Assembly (NCBI GenBank): GCA_034231615.1
Contig: CM067311.1
Coordinates: 12,038,660-12,102,659 of the forward strand
Reading direction: 5' to 3'
From: Meghimatium bilineatum
Lineage: Eukaryota > Mollusca > Gastropoda > Stylommatophora > Philomycidae
DNA: 64,000 bases
Position numbers and translations under genes: made by a program. Positions 21,095 through 31,814 of the stretch are shown piece after piece. Under the pieces are notes generated by a model that searched no databases, had not been told where the DNA came from, and saw nothing but the letters and a program-made list of their open reading frames with translations. Position 1 is the stretch's first letter; every line of letters begins with the position of its first letter.

Positions 21095-21920
21095 TATTGC
21101 ACACAAGAAAATGTATTGCACCACATCACGGGGTTGAAAGGACACGCTCAATTACAGTTCACCACATAGGTAAGTGACAGAGGATGTCGGTAATACGTTA
21201 CATCAAACCTTCAATGCGGAGACGTCCTGTGATATTGATGAGATTTCATTCATTTTTGAAATAAAATTAAACAAAAACAACGATCAGGGTCTGTTAGCCA
21301 TACCGCAAGAAAAATGTATTTTGGATTCCTAATGTCTATATGAGACCAGATCTGTTTGCGTAGAGAGATCAAAGATCTGACCTTTTAACGGCGCCGGTGT
21401 TAAGCTGGTACATAAATTGTTATCGTGTCAACTAGCGAAGAAAATTCAAACAAGCGTTTACCAATTGTCTACCCGATGCGTGTGTGAATCGTCATAATAA
21501 ATGTCTTTGTGTAAATATTTCCTGGAGTATACCCTTGCTTGTGTAAATATTTCCTGGAGTATACCCTTGCTTGTGTAAATATTCATATATTAGAATTTGC
21601 TAGAAGTTTCGCCGTCCGTCAGTCAGTTTCGATTGTGTTCAAGAATTTGTAAGTTCATAAATATTCCAGGGGCGTAGATACGTTTCAAAAACTGCAAAAT
21701 TATTCGCTGTAAAAGAACGGTATTTTATGTTTTACATTTTTGTGAGATTTTTGGTGACCTAGCATCATTAGAACCCATGACAGTATATAATACCTATTGG
21801 CTAAATGAAAATCCAAGCTTCTTAATGGGACACTGGACTATATTCGTGATTTTTATTGGCCAATAAATTTATACTTTATGTGACAGCTAATGAAAATCAA
21901 AGAGATATAAGAATATATTG
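21095..21920. other. No gene; one small tandem duplication
   Basis: At 21508-21585 a 32-bp unit beginning TGTGTAAATATTTCCTGGAG is repeated about 2.5 times. The rest shows nothing I recognise. Confidence 0.5.
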
Positions 21921-21921
21921 T

Positions 21922-22200
21922 CTACACTTGATGATTGTAAAATGATTGTAGTGCGACATTCCACTCTGCACAGAGTGCTCTCTCGACATAGTTCACATTG
22001 TTGATAACACGATGCCGGACCATTCTTTTTAGTTCATCCCAAGCCTGTTCACTTGGGTTCATGTCAAGAGAGTTTGGAGGCCAATTCGTTGCAAGAAACG
22101 GTTGCCGGACTAAGAATTTCCTAGTTACATTAACAGAGTGAGGTCTACCGTTATCGTGCTGAACGATTCCCACATTTTGATGATTAGGAAAGAACGACAA
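21922..22200 (-). CDS. Transposase C-terminal fragment, DD34E type
   Basis: The 92-residue frame contains QHDN (second catalytic Asp, residue 16) and WPPNSLDMNPSEQAWDELKR with the third catalytic residue Glu51. Exactly 34 residues separate D and E, the Tc1-like spacing. Family knowledge: a cut-and-paste transposase acting at TA targets. The first Asp and the DNA-binding domain are missing, so this is a dead fragment, and the initiating Met is not meaningful. Confidence 0.85.
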   Translation of the reverse strand: MSFFPNHQNVGIVQHDNGRPHSVNVTRKFLVRQPFLATNWPPNSLDMNPSEQAWDELKRMVRHRVINNVNYVERALCAEWNVALQSFYNHQV

Positions 22201-22254
22201 AACAATTTATCGCGCTACTTGAATAACGTATATATCAGCGGTTAGAATTAAACA

Positions 22255-22320
22255 ATTGTGAAAACATGACAGCTGTGAAAACATGACAGCTGTGAAAACA
22301 TGACAGCTGTGAAAACATGA
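22255..22320. repeat. Short tandem repeat, 17-bp unit, about 4 copies
   Basis: The unit is GAAAACATGACAGCTGT, identical in successive copies. Confidence 0.9.
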
Positions 22321-22621
22321 AGGAGAGTACGGCGCTGATGGTACAGTCCACCTCAAAAATATACGCTTCCCCCTCCATATCTGGACTATACACAGACCAG
22401 CATATCTACAGGAAGTATACGGGACGACGTCAGACTCGATTTTTCCTATAAGAAAATGAAGCATTAAATTATTTCTGTATGCGTCCAGGCAGAGTACAGA
22501 GATGGAACGAGATTTGATTGCACACAAGAAACATTATCTCCAAATAGCATATGTTAGTCCCCAAACACAAAACATTGCTGCAGAAAAAGTGTAAGACAAA
22601 TTCTGATGGACTGTCGGCTTG

Positions 22622-23066
22622 TAGTATCTGAATGCTCACAAGAATGTCCAAATGCTCACGAAAGTGTCCAAATGCTCACGAAAGTGTCCATATGCTCACG
22701 AAAGTGTCCATATGCTCACGAAAGTGTCCAAATGCTCACGAAAGTGTCTAAATGCTCACGAAAGTGTCCAAATGCTCACGAAAGTGTCCAAATGCTCACG
22801 AAAGTGTCCATATGCTCACGAAAGTGTCCATATGCTCACGAAAGTGTCCAAATGCTCACGAAAGTGTCTAAATGCTCACGAAAGTGTCCAAATGCTCACG
22901 AAAGTGTCCAAATGCTCACGAAAGTGTCCAAATGCTCACGAAAGTGTCCATATGCTCACGAAAGTGTCCAAATGCTCAGGAAAGTGTCCAATTGCTCACG
23001 AAAGTGTCCGAATGCTCACGAAAGTGTCCAATTGCTCACGAAAGTGTCCGAATGCTCACGAAAGTG
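22622..23066. repeat. Minisatellite, 20-bp unit with 120-bp higher order
   Basis: The unit is ATGCTCACGAAAGTGTCCAA, about 22 copies. Variant positions (CCATATG, CCATATG, CCAAATG, CTAAATG, CCAAATG, CCAAATG) repeat exactly, so 22681-22800 equals 22801-22920: a six-unit higher-order repeat. Confidence 0.97.
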
Positions 23067-23143
23067 CAAGAAACGTAATCAATCTTACGAAGAAGCAAAG
23101 TTCGTTTATTTAGTACGTACGCCTATCAAAGTTATGTGCGAAC

Positions 23144-23236
23144 ACAAGTGAGAAATAACGAACACAAGTGAGAAATAACGAACACAAGTGAGAAATAACG
23201 AACACAAGTGAGAAATAACGAACACAAGTGAGAAAG
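23144..23236. repeat. Short tandem repeat, 20-bp unit, about 4.5 copies
   Basis: The unit is GAACACAAGTGAGAAATAAC. It lies immediately left of a Penelope-like fragment. Confidence 0.93.
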
Positions 23237-23254
23237 CGAAATACAGAAGTCATA

Positions 23255-23660
23255 ATAAAGCAGTACAAGTTTTGTCGACGTTTTACGATGACTAACAAAC
23301 TATCGAATTCAAGAAATTTGCAACGTTTCGTAGAGTAAATTTCACTAATGATGAGGCCTCTACATGTGAATCACGCAACGTCATTTACGTTATCGTATGT
23401 AAACTTTGTAACGAGAGGTATATGGGTGAAACTGGTTTAAGATTGAGTGAACGTTTATGTCGGCTTCTTCATACCATTAAGCACAGTAAACCTACTCCTG
23501 TCGCCATACATTTCAATGGCTATGCTCATCGTGGTGCCCGTGATATTCATGCCACTGCCATCATACGGAAACAGGAAATGAGAACGGAATGCAAAAAACC
23601 GATACCTGAAGAAAACGTGGGTAGCAATATAACAGGGACTCAAAATCTAAATAAATGAAT
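23255..23660 (+). mobile_element. Penelope-like element, GIY-YIG end
   Basis: In the frame running from about 23330 through the open frame 23422-23658 the sequence reads ESRNVIYVIVCKLC...YMGETGLRLSERL...HTIKHSKPTPVAIHFNG, then DIHATAI. These are the GIY-YIG landmarks (N-V-I-Y-V, then Y-M-G-E-T, an Arg helix) found at the C-terminus of Penelope-like reverse transcriptases. The RT domain is absent and the sequence downstream is degraded. Confidence 0.8.
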
Positions 23661-23834
23661 AATCACAATTAAGTTTCAAACTGAAATTTAAACCGATTTT
23701 CAATGGCGTACTTGTCTCTATCATCGGTGGTGCATATTTGTTTTATTAAAAACGCTCCTATATATAATACGCATGTACACTTAGGACATTCTCAATGTGG
23801 ACGTCTGTGCTGTTCTATGTCTGCCGTTTAGTGC

Positions 23835-24085
23835 TTCTGTGAAATTGCCATTGTTCAAGTTTGGCAAAACGGCTATGTATACATGTGGTCAGACACCACA
23901 GACAGTAGAGCCTCTTCTTCAGGAATATGAAATGCTGAGTCAAATACAGTGTGCCAGGAAAGAATAGTGGAATAAAAACTCTACGAACTTTGTAGGAGTT
24001 ACTGAGCACGGTCAAGTTTATAGAAGAAAACAAAACTTCATATATGGGCATGTTCCAGGCAAACAAAAGAAGAAGAGGAAGTGCC
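23835..24085 (+). mobile_element. LINE B1 3' terminus, diverged
   Basis: The frame reads LFKFGKTAMYTCGQTPQTVE...QEYEMLSQ, matching FKIGNTAMCTCGHAAQSAKH...CSEHETLRQ of the copy at 41585-42236. It ends with a GAA-rich tail. Frameshifts follow the zinc-knuckle-like region. Confidence 0.75.
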
Positions 24086-24289
24086 ATTGTTTTTCCTTTT
24101 TAATTGTTTTTTAGTGTTTGTTAACTTTTTTCCTTGACAAAGACCTTAAGGTTGAAATGTAGAAAATATCTTCTATACTTTTATTTGTATGTTTTCCTAC
24201 CAATATCCCCATAGTCCGAAAGTACATGACTCACCGTAACACTCCGACAAAACGTGTGTTAACACGTAAGTACTATTAGATAAGGACAT

Positions 24290-25045
24290 ACCAGTGTGGA
24301 GACAAATGTACTGGTGACAACAGACGTGATCAGATTCTCAGGCATATCGTGGTCCACAGCCGTATCAGGCCGGATGTCTCAAGCCATTTCGTCACCGGCA
24401 GCTGTAGATGTAATGCTACACATGTATCTATGTCCTTCAGACACATTTAGTCACACTCCCTAAATCCACTTTCACCAGTGATGAAGATGTTACATGTGAC
24501 CAGCAAAATCATTTGCAAAAGTTGCACCATGATATACATGAGAAAGACGTGTTTGAGACTCGAAGACCGATTCTCTCAACAATTGCATGTCAACCATTAG
24601 CCCGGGAAATCCTGCCGCTGATTGTTCAAAAACACAAACAATTGTGGTGCCCGTAATATTCCGGCGACAGACATTAAGTCATGCTCTTCTGATGAGCGGG
24701 CATTATAAGTGCCTGAGAACCGATATATCCACAAATGTGGCACATTACAGCCTATTGGGATTAACATTTATCATTCATATCTGTAGATATCCTGTTTCTA
24801 TCTTTTTTATGTCGATTTTATGTTGTCGATATCACTTGATATTATGTCACCTTTCTGTTTAGCATTGTTTCATCCCAATCCTTCTAGTTTTATTTTTCAT
24901 CATTCATATTCATTTGCATTTATCCCGCCTAACGATTAGCATGTAAACGTGGACAGTACCGTTTTTTACGTGTGGGCCCTACTGATTTGGTCGTGATAAA
25001 GGCCTTTTCGTCGAAATGTAGGTATATATGTCTTATTATGTGTGT
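24290..25045 (+). mobile_element. Penelope-like element, degraded C-terminal region
   Basis: Discontinuous pieces match the family: HSRIRPDVSSHF...GSCRCNATHV (24340-24430), an FTSDEDVTC-like linker, ICKSCTMIYM and CGARNIPATDI (24500-24680). The closing segment GATAAAGGCCTTTTCGTCGA lies near 24995. Stops and frameshifts abound. It is a second, older copy. Confidence 0.6.
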
Positions 25046-25049
25046 GCGC

Positions 25050-25550
25050 AATGATGTCCATTACTTCATAAACCCTTTTCAAGTGCTGCCTGACTAAATT
25101 AAAACAGTTTCCATAGAACATGTGCGTCGCAGGGATTGAAAGATAAATATAATATATATCCTAATAAAATACATCGCTTCGGTTGAATGGATAAGAGACC
25201 ATAGAAATGAAAAGAAACCGCAAGCAGTTATTTGGTCACCATATAGTCATGTAGTTGCATTAAAATAAACCTTGTTTTATTAATTGTAGCTAAAACTAAG
25301 TGTTTCTATAGTTATGGTGGCCCGAAGGCTAAAGTGCGCACACCTGCTACCATTTATAAGTACTGCACAGGTTGCACGTCCTACATTGAAGAGGAATAAG
25401 TATTGCTAGGTCACGGTCCAGTGTTAGTTGCGAGTCCCTCGCTATTTACACAGTGATGTGGACTTCCCAATTCACATCATTCACAAGTGTCTTTATTTAA
25501 CTTTTCCCCATGATTTTAATTGGCTACCGACCCAAATATGGTCATAATAG
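25050..25550. other. No recognisable feature
   Basis: Neither strand gives a recognisable protein or repeat. Confidence 0.4.
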
Positions 25551-25554
25551 CATC

Positions 25555-25903
25555 ATTTGAATTAAAGTACTGTAGAAGAATTCCGAGAATAAAATGGACA
25601 TCAAGAAAACGAACCAGGAGATGTTAAGAATAGTTAACTTACAGGAAGGCTGGATTCTAAACACCATAGAAAAAAGTTAGTTTTTCTCGGTCACATTAAG
25701 AGACACGACGGCATGAAGAAAGTGTTACTGGAGGTGATGATAGAAAGTAAAGAGACAAAGGCCTCCCAAGAAGCCGTTGGACAAAAACGATTCAAGAATT
25801 CCTGCACATGTCATTAAAAGAGGCGGGACAACTTGCCCAAGACCACGAAGAATTCAAGAGACCCATAGGGAAGACTACGTTCTGGAAAAAATATGTCACC
25901 TGA
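25555..25903 (+). mobile_element. LINE D 3' terminus
   Basis: The translation YCRRIPRIKWTSRKRT in one frame, and RSRWTKTIQEF...SLKEAGQLAQ...FWKKYVT* in another, matches the end of the LINE at 18753-19841 (DIKDN...FWKEYVT*). The stop TGA is at 25901-25903 and its GAT-type tail becomes the adjacent array. Confidence 0.85.
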
Positions 25904-26459
25904 TGATGATGTCTCACCTGATGATGATATGTCACCTGATGATGATATCTCACCTGATGATATCTCACCTGATGATGATATCTCACCTGATGACGATATG
26001 TCACCTGATGATGATATCTCACCTGATGATATCTCACCTGATGATGATATGTCACCTGATGATGATATCTCACCTGATGATATCTCACCTGATGATGATA
26101 TGTCACCTGATGATGATATCTCACCTGATGATATCTCACCTGATGATGATATGTCACCTGATGATATCTCACCTGATGATGATATCTCACCTGATGATGA
26201 TATGTCACCTGATGATATCTCACCTGATGATGATATGTCACCTGATGATATCTCACCTGATGATGATATCTCACCTGATGATGATATGTCACCTGATGAT
26301 GATATCTCACCTGATGATGATATCTCACCTGATGATGATATCTCACCTGATGATGATATCTCACCTGATGATGATATCTCACCTGATGATGATATCTCAC
26401 CTGATGATATGTCACCTGATGATGATATCTCACCTGATGATATCTCACCTGATGATGAC
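25894..26459. repeat. Minisatellite of 15- and 18-bp units grown from a LINE end
   Basis: Units are TCACCTGATGATATC and TCACCTGATGATGATATC, about 33 in all, arranged in repeating patterns. The first unit contains the LINE D codons GTC ACC and the stop with its GAT tail. All frames on both strands are open, an effect of the repeat. Confidence 0.95.
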
Positions 26460-26524
26460 CGAAACAAAGTGCCAAATTAGAATCACGGGGAAGTCAAAAA
26501 GTGCCACTGTTTCTGCATTAATTC

Positions 26525-26912
26525 TGAAATCCCTGCAGATTAGCAGGCTGTAGTTCGCAGATTAACAGGCTGTAGTTCCGCAGATTAACAGGCTATTGTT
26601 CTGCAGATTAGCAGGCTGCAGTTCTGCAGATTAACAGGCTGTAGTTCCGCAGATTAACAGGCTATTGTTCTGCAGATTATTAGGCTGTAGTACCGACAAT
26701 GTAATGTGCTGTTTCATGATTTACAGCTTAACTTCGATTTCTGCTCCTTTAGGCCTGACACGTACGACTTCAGCAAAGCACCTGGGTCACTTCAACTTTC
26801 TACGGGATAACACAGCCAATCCCACCACGAAACCTCTTCAGTCATCTTTTACTACACGCGTGGCAGGCAACAGTTTCGCTAATTGATCCCTTTTAGTATC
26901 CAGCAGCACACG
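26525..26912 (-). mobile_element. F1 short retroposon with internal expansion
   Basis: An old minus-strand F1: stem-loop region at 26532, then TTTCATGATTTACAG, TAGGCCTGACACGTACGACT, CTTCAGTCATCTTTTACTAC and a GCAGCACACG head. The stem-loop portion is repeated in tandem (next entry), and the GAA tail is missing. Confidence 0.8.
26532..26695. repeat. Tandem repeat of the F1 stem-loop, 24-bp unit, 7 copies
   Basis: The unit starts CTGCAGATTAACAGGCTGTA. The consensus F1 in reverse has CTGCAGATTAGCAGGATGTA at exactly this place once, so the expansion arose inside this SINE copy. Confidence 0.92.
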
Positions 26913-26914
26913 AC

Positions 26915-27320
26915 CATCACATTTGATGTATGATTTTCTATTAGTTCACAAGACTATACAAGTCACGAAGGACTCGTTCAGTAGCATACTTATCACACGT
27001 GATTAAGAAGATCACATATTATGACTCATCGGTTTTAATAGAGTTAAACAGTGTTATCTTTTTTTTAATTATTGTGTTAGGTGTTACATGTACGGCGATG
27101 TGATCAAAGACAAAGAGTAGTACTGATTAGTGCGTTCATTATTTTTACAACATTTAGTTGATGTGCTGTTATTTATGACTAATTTTTATGATGAAAGCCT
27201 AGAGTCAATTTCTTCTCTAAAATAGTCATACGCACAGATCAGGGTTATATCTATCTATTGTCAATTCCACGTGTTCCATCAGGCGTCGTGGGGAGTTGCA
27301 GTTTTATGTCTTTGGCCATC
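26915..27320. other. No gene; shared 3' trace near 27250-27320
   Basis: The minus strand at 27250-27330 repeats the segment seen at 15305-15385 (CAACTCCCCACGACG, GACAATAGATAGAT). The rest is unrecognised. Confidence 0.45.
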
Positions 27321-27324
27321 ACTC

Positions 27325-28560
27325 TATTTATGATGATTCTGAAAAGTATTAAACTCAGTAAAAAAAGTCCAGAACAATGTGGTTTTGTAGAAGGCAAAGG
27401 TACCAACAATGCTATATATATATATTGAGAACAATAATAGAGAGGTCTTCAGAGGTAAAAACAGATCTGTACCTCTGTTTTATAGACTACACGAAATAAT
27501 TTGATAAAGTTAAACATAGCGAAATTATACACATGCTGGAGAATTTGAACAATGACAGCAAGGATTTAAGAATAATCAAGAACATGTACTGGCAACAAAC
27601 AGCAGCAATAACAGTAGGAAATCAATTTGGCCCTTTTCAAAAATAAAACAAGGAGTCAGACATGGATGCGTGCTTTCACCAGACATGTTCTCTTTATACA
27701 GTGATAACGTATAGCGTTCTATAGTAGATATCCCAGGAATATCAGTGGGAGGACATAATATAAATAATTTGAGATATGCGGATGACACTGTTCTGATTGC
27801 AAAAAGTGAGGAAGACCTTCAAGATTTAATTAATGTAGTAGTCACAGAACGTAAAGAGAAGGGCCTCTTCCTAAATATCAAGAAAACAGAAGTAATGGTT
27901 ATTTCAAAGAAAGAAAATAACACACCTTGCAAGATCATAGTCAATGATATAGTATTGAAACTGGTCCACCAATTCAAATATCTAGGTACAATTATTACAG
28001 CAGATGGAAGAAGTTCAACGGAAATAAGATGCAGAATAGGGCAGGAAAAAACAACATTCAGAAAAATGAAAAATATGCTGTGTAATAAGACCTTGTCATT
28101 AGAGGTAAGAAAGAGAGTTCTGCAGTGCTATATAAACCCTATACTAACATATGGGTGCGAGTCGTGGACAATAAACAAACTGGAAAGTGGGAAATTAGAG
28201 GCAACAGAGATATGGTTCTACAGAAGAATGCTGAGAATACCATGGACTGCCAGAAAAACTAATGTAGAGGTGTTGAAAGAGTCAAATGCGAAACGGTCCT
28301 TAATCAATAATATAAGAAAAAGGCAATCTTCTTTTATTGGCCACTTCGTGAGACAGGCAGGTTTGGAGAACATAATCACAACAGGCAAGATTGAAGGCAC
28401 CAGAGACAGAGGGCGACAACGTGAGAAAATATTGGATAGTTTAACAACCTGGCGCAGCAGGGAAACAACAACGATTTTGATACATAATACTGTGGACAGA
28501 GAACTATTGAGAGCCATGACTGCCTACGCCAGCCGGCATGGCACCTGGTGATGATGATGA
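27325..28560 (+). mobile_element. LINE A, RT half, mostly readable
   Basis: The upstream part (27330-27740) reads ILKSIKLSKKSPEQCGFVEG, CFIDYTK*FDKVKH and VGNQFGPFQK. It has a stop inside motif A near 27500 and a frameshift near 27645. The downstream part is an intact frame. The element ends RHGTW and a GATGATGATGAT tail. Copies of its 3' end are at 57115-57660 and 61143-61360. The N-terminal endonuclease is absent. Confidence 0.88.
27745..28551 (+). CDS. Reverse transcriptase C-terminal half of LINE A
   Basis: The 268-residue frame begins inside the RT palm: LRYADDTVLIA (YADD at residues 11-14), LFLNIKKTEVM, FKYLGTIITADG, then the thumb LTYGCESWTINKLE and FYRRMLRIPWTARKTN, GHFVRQ, RDRGRQREKILDS and a final RHGTW. 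This order is typical of one group of non-LTR elements; I do not assign a clade. Its real start lies upstream beyond a frameshift, so it is a pseudogene fragment despite the clean frame. Confidence 0.87.
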   Translation: MGGHNINNLRYADDTVLIAKSEEDLQDLINVVVTERKEKGLFLNIKKTEVMVISKKENNTPCKIIVNDIVLKLVHQFKYLGTIITADGRSSTEIRCRIGQEKTTFRKMKNMLCNKTLSLEVRKRVLQCYINPILTYGCESWTINKLESGKLEATEIWFYRRMLRIPWTARKTNVEVLKESNAKRSLINNIRKRQSSFIGHFVRQAGLENIITTGKIEGTRDRGRQREKILDSLTTWRSRETTTILIHNTVDRELLRAMTAYASRHGTW

Positions 28561-29695
28561 TCTTTGTGATCTTGTTCTTGTTCTTCCTAGTGCCTTGTAG
28601 CCGTTCTTTCTGGTGTTGTACGCCTGGATGGCAGGTTGGTTGTGATCTGTTGTCTTTCTATATATCGTTTGCATGATATGGTCTTTACTATCTTTCTGAT
28701 GTCTTCATTTCTCATTCTGTCTCTTTTGGTGACGTTTACAGCATTTCTCAGGCATTTTATCTCACGTTGTAATCTTTTTCAAGAATGTTTTTGTCAGGGA
28801 CCTGTCTGGTACTGGTAACATACCATTGTAATAAAGATGATGTTTATAATCTGTCGTTTTGTTTTGTCGCAATGTTGATCGCTGGGTTTTTAAACAGCGG
28901 TAACAGTTGTATGTTACAGCGTTTACTTTTTTTTTGTTGGCATCTTATCTCAATTTCTCTATCAATTTTACTGTCTTCTGACAAAAATGCTTCATAGATA
29001 CTTAATTCCTGATGTCTGTTTTAGTTTTGTGCCGTTTACACACACATTTAGTTGTTCTGTTGCTTTGCATAGTTTCATAGTTGTTTTTTTATGTGTTTGA
29101 TCTCATAGTTTATTCATCGCAGTGAATTTGTAGTGAATTTGTAGTGAATTTGTGTGTCTTTGTAGGTCGCTTCAATTTCATGTATTAGACCTTGATCATC
29201 TGCGAATAGTAGATTGTACAGAGAGTTGCATAGGTCTCTTGATGTTTCTTTGATGTATTCGCTTCTTGCTTCTGTCTCTCCTGCAATCCTGCCATGTATG
29301 TAACAAACAGCAGTGGTGATAGTACACATTCCTGTCTTACTGCCGTTGTTGTTTCGAATGGTTCTGTGAGTCCTTAATTTGTCCTTATTACACTTCGTGG
29401 GTTGTTATACAGTGCTCTTATGTTGTCTAGTAATTGACGATGTATTCCATAATCTTTTAGTATCTGCCACAATTTGTCCCTGTGAACTCCGTCAAATGCC
29501 TTATCTTGATCTACAAAGGTGATGTTTATCTGTTGGTCATATTCAATTGCCTTTTCGCTTGCCTCAGTACAAAGATGACGTGTGTGCACCCTACCTCTTT
29601 TCTGAATCGAAACTGGGTCTTGCTTAGCTGTGGTTCTATTATTGATCTAATTCTTTTTTCTGATTTTTGCATGGCTTTTTTGTGTGGCTAAGTAA
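28561..29695 (-). mobile_element. LINE C, RT part, broken
   Basis: Read on the minus strand: motif A region FVDQDKAFDGVHRDKLWQIL (29374-29589), then GRIAGETEARSEYIKETS...LLFADDQGLIHE (29114-29329). A thumb segment (SIYEAFLSEDSKIDREIEIR) follows near 28980. Frame changes separate the parts. The catalytic motif is FADD, as in the copy at 14112-15300. Its 3' end meets the 3' end of LINE A at about 28560. Confidence 0.78.
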
Positions 29696-29699
29696 AAAT

Positions 29700-30090
29700 A
29701 TCACTCTGTATGTTTCACACTCTCTCTTGTTTCCTATTTGAGTTTACAAATTGGTTCCCAAAGTTTCCATATTGGGATAATTATTGCTTTTTGCAATACA
29801 TCTATCTATTGTCATTTCTACATGTTTTGTTAAGTATGGGGGGGGGGAGGGAGAGGGTTAGAATTACCTTTCCGTATCTCTATAAGGTTTATAATATTGT
29901 CTCCACCCATATAATGTTTGGTCTTTTTCGTGCCGTACAGCCCATTCTTCTGCTGTTGTGTCAATGAAGCCTTGTTTTGTTGGTTCCATTCTCGTGATGT
30001 GACAAAACCACATATTTATTATACATAATGACTTAAAAGTCAAAGAAGATTCAACGGGCAGATATGGGTCACAGTAATACATACCAAAGA
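29700..30090. other. No recognisable gene
   Basis: Short frames only. There is a poly-G run near 29839, and ATCTATCTATTGTCATTTCT near 29803 echoes the trace at 27250 and 15350. Confidence 0.4.
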
Positions 30091-30092
30091 AA

Positions 30093-30258
30093 TAGATATT
30101 GGCCGTATTGATTCTCTAGGCAATATAAATATTTTCAGTAGGTTTCCATTGCTTTCTGAACTGTCCGAATCCACGGTTGTCTGTGGCGGGGTTTAAGCCT
30201 GAAACTTTGGGTGTCCGAAACATGCTCGGAACCATCTCGCCACAGAACCGGGCAGCAT
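30093..30258 (-). mobile_element. tRNA-derived SINE, family T
   Basis: The minus strand reads GGTTCTGTGGCGAGATGGTT (A-box region), TAAACCCCGCCACAGACAA (B-box region, TTAAACCCC), then GGATTCGGACAGTTCAGAAA and GCAATGGAAACC. It matches the body of the copy at 2404-2641. The B box is mutated. Confidence 0.8.
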
Positions 30259-30639
30259 ATTTATAACGTCAACAAGGCATACTATTTTCTGAGATTGAAA
30301 TGATGAAAATTATGGATAACAAGGGCAGTAAAACTGATGCGTTAATCAATAATAAAGGGCAATAATTTATTCAATATAATCCACATTCATGTTGCGAGTG
30401 TTTAATGAAGCGTTCAAACAACAGTCACAGCTTGATCATTACTCAGGTTGACATTAACAACAAAAAGAACACTCTCAACAGATATTTTTTGTTATCTGCT
30501 TCAGTTGTAATTGTCCGCATTTATGTTGTTGAGCCCGTACTAAGAAAATAATTATACTACCATAAGACATGCATGTTATAAAAGACGAGAAAGGGAGAAT
30601 AATTTGTCTCTATAGTGATGTTCTCCACTTGTGGGAGCC

Positions 30640-30980
30640 CTACATCAGATCACCTCTACAATTACATTTCTACCTTTCTCTGAGAGGCCTACATCAGTTC
30701 ACCTCTACAATTACATTTCTACCTTTCTCTGAATAGCCCTACATCAGTTCACCTCTACAATTACATTTCTACCTTTCTCTGAATAGACCTACATCAGTTC
30801 ACCTCTACAATTACATTTCTACCTTTCTCTGAATAGACCTACATCAGTTCACCTCTACAATTACATTTCTACCTTTCTCTGAGAGGCCTACATCAGTTCA
30901 CCTCTACAATTACATTTCTACCTTTCTCTGAATAGCCCTACATCAGTTCACCTCTACAATTACATTTCTACCTTTCTCTG
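30640..30980. repeat. Minisatellite, 50-bp unit, about 7 copies
   Basis: The unit starts CCTACATCAGTTCACCTCTA. Copies alternate between two junction variants (GAGAGG and GAATAGC or GAATAGA). Confidence 0.95.
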
Positions 30981-31038
30981 AGTATAACTGTTGCGGTATT
31001 AGAGTATAACACATGTAACTCAACAACAGAGTTCCGTC

Positions 31039-31040
<2 letters not shown>

Positions 31041-31123
<83 letters not shown>
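31041..31123. repeat. (AT)n microsatellite, about 41 repeats
   Basis: An uninterrupted AT dinucleotide run. Confidence 0.98.
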
Positions 31124-31127
<4 letters not shown>

Positions 31128-31364
31128 CAGTTTATTTGTTATATTACAAGTTTATTTGTTATATAACAAGTGTATTTGTTGTATCCGTTCTCACGTCCCG
31201 CCTTCATTGTTCATTATACACAGGGATGAGACACTTCAACACAAGTTTACACATACATACTTTGCATGGGAATCGTATTTTTCCCTAGACATTGAATCTG
31301 TCGTTCTTTAGTTAGTACTTAAGTTATTTAGTTATCGAAAACACATTATTATTTGGTCCGAAAA

Positions 31365-31795
31365 TACTGATGGTTCATTGTTACAGCAGATAAATACTGA
31401 TGGTTGAATGTTATAGGAGATAAATACTGATGGTTGAATGTTATAGTGAATAAATACTGATGGTTGAATGTTATAGTGGATAAATACTGATGGTTGAATG
31501 TTATAGTGGATAAATACTGATGGTTGAATGTTATAGCAGATAAATACTGATGGTTGAATGTTATAGTGGATAAATACTGATGGTTGAATGTTATAGTGGA
31601 TAAATACTGATGGTTGAATGTTATAGTGGATAAATACTGATGGTTGAATGTTATAGTGGATAAATACTGATGGTTGAATGTTATAGTGGATAAATACTGA
31701 TGGTTGAATGTTATAGTGGATAAATACTGATGGTTGAATGTTATAGTGGATAAATACTGATGGTTGAATGTTATAGTGGATAAATACTGATGGTT
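31365..31795. repeat. Minisatellite, 30-bp unit, about 14 copies
   Basis: The unit starts ATAAATACTGATGGTTGAAT. It is very uniform from 31440 onward and ends abruptly where LINE B2 begins. Confidence 0.96.
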
Positions 31796-31814
31796 GTGGA
31801 TAATATGAAGTGTA

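Larger units (their letters stand above)
21922..22560 (-). mobile_element. Tc1/mariner-type transposon remnant
   Basis: A readable transposase C-terminus (21922-22200) is followed upstream, on the minus strand, by diverged sequence in shifting frames that may be the preceding catalytic region (22330-22540). A 17-bp tandem expansion (22255-22320) interrupts it. Terminal inverted repeats were not found. Confidence 0.65.

Noticed and set aside
22606..23151. Cys-rich repeat protein (CSRKCPNAHESVQ-like)
   Set aside because: The cysteine pattern comes from the 20-bp repeat; two other frames are equally open, and there is no flanking signal peptide.
25777..26553. Frames of 195-258 codons on both strands
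   Set aside because: They are products of a 15/18-bp repeat following a LINE stop codon.
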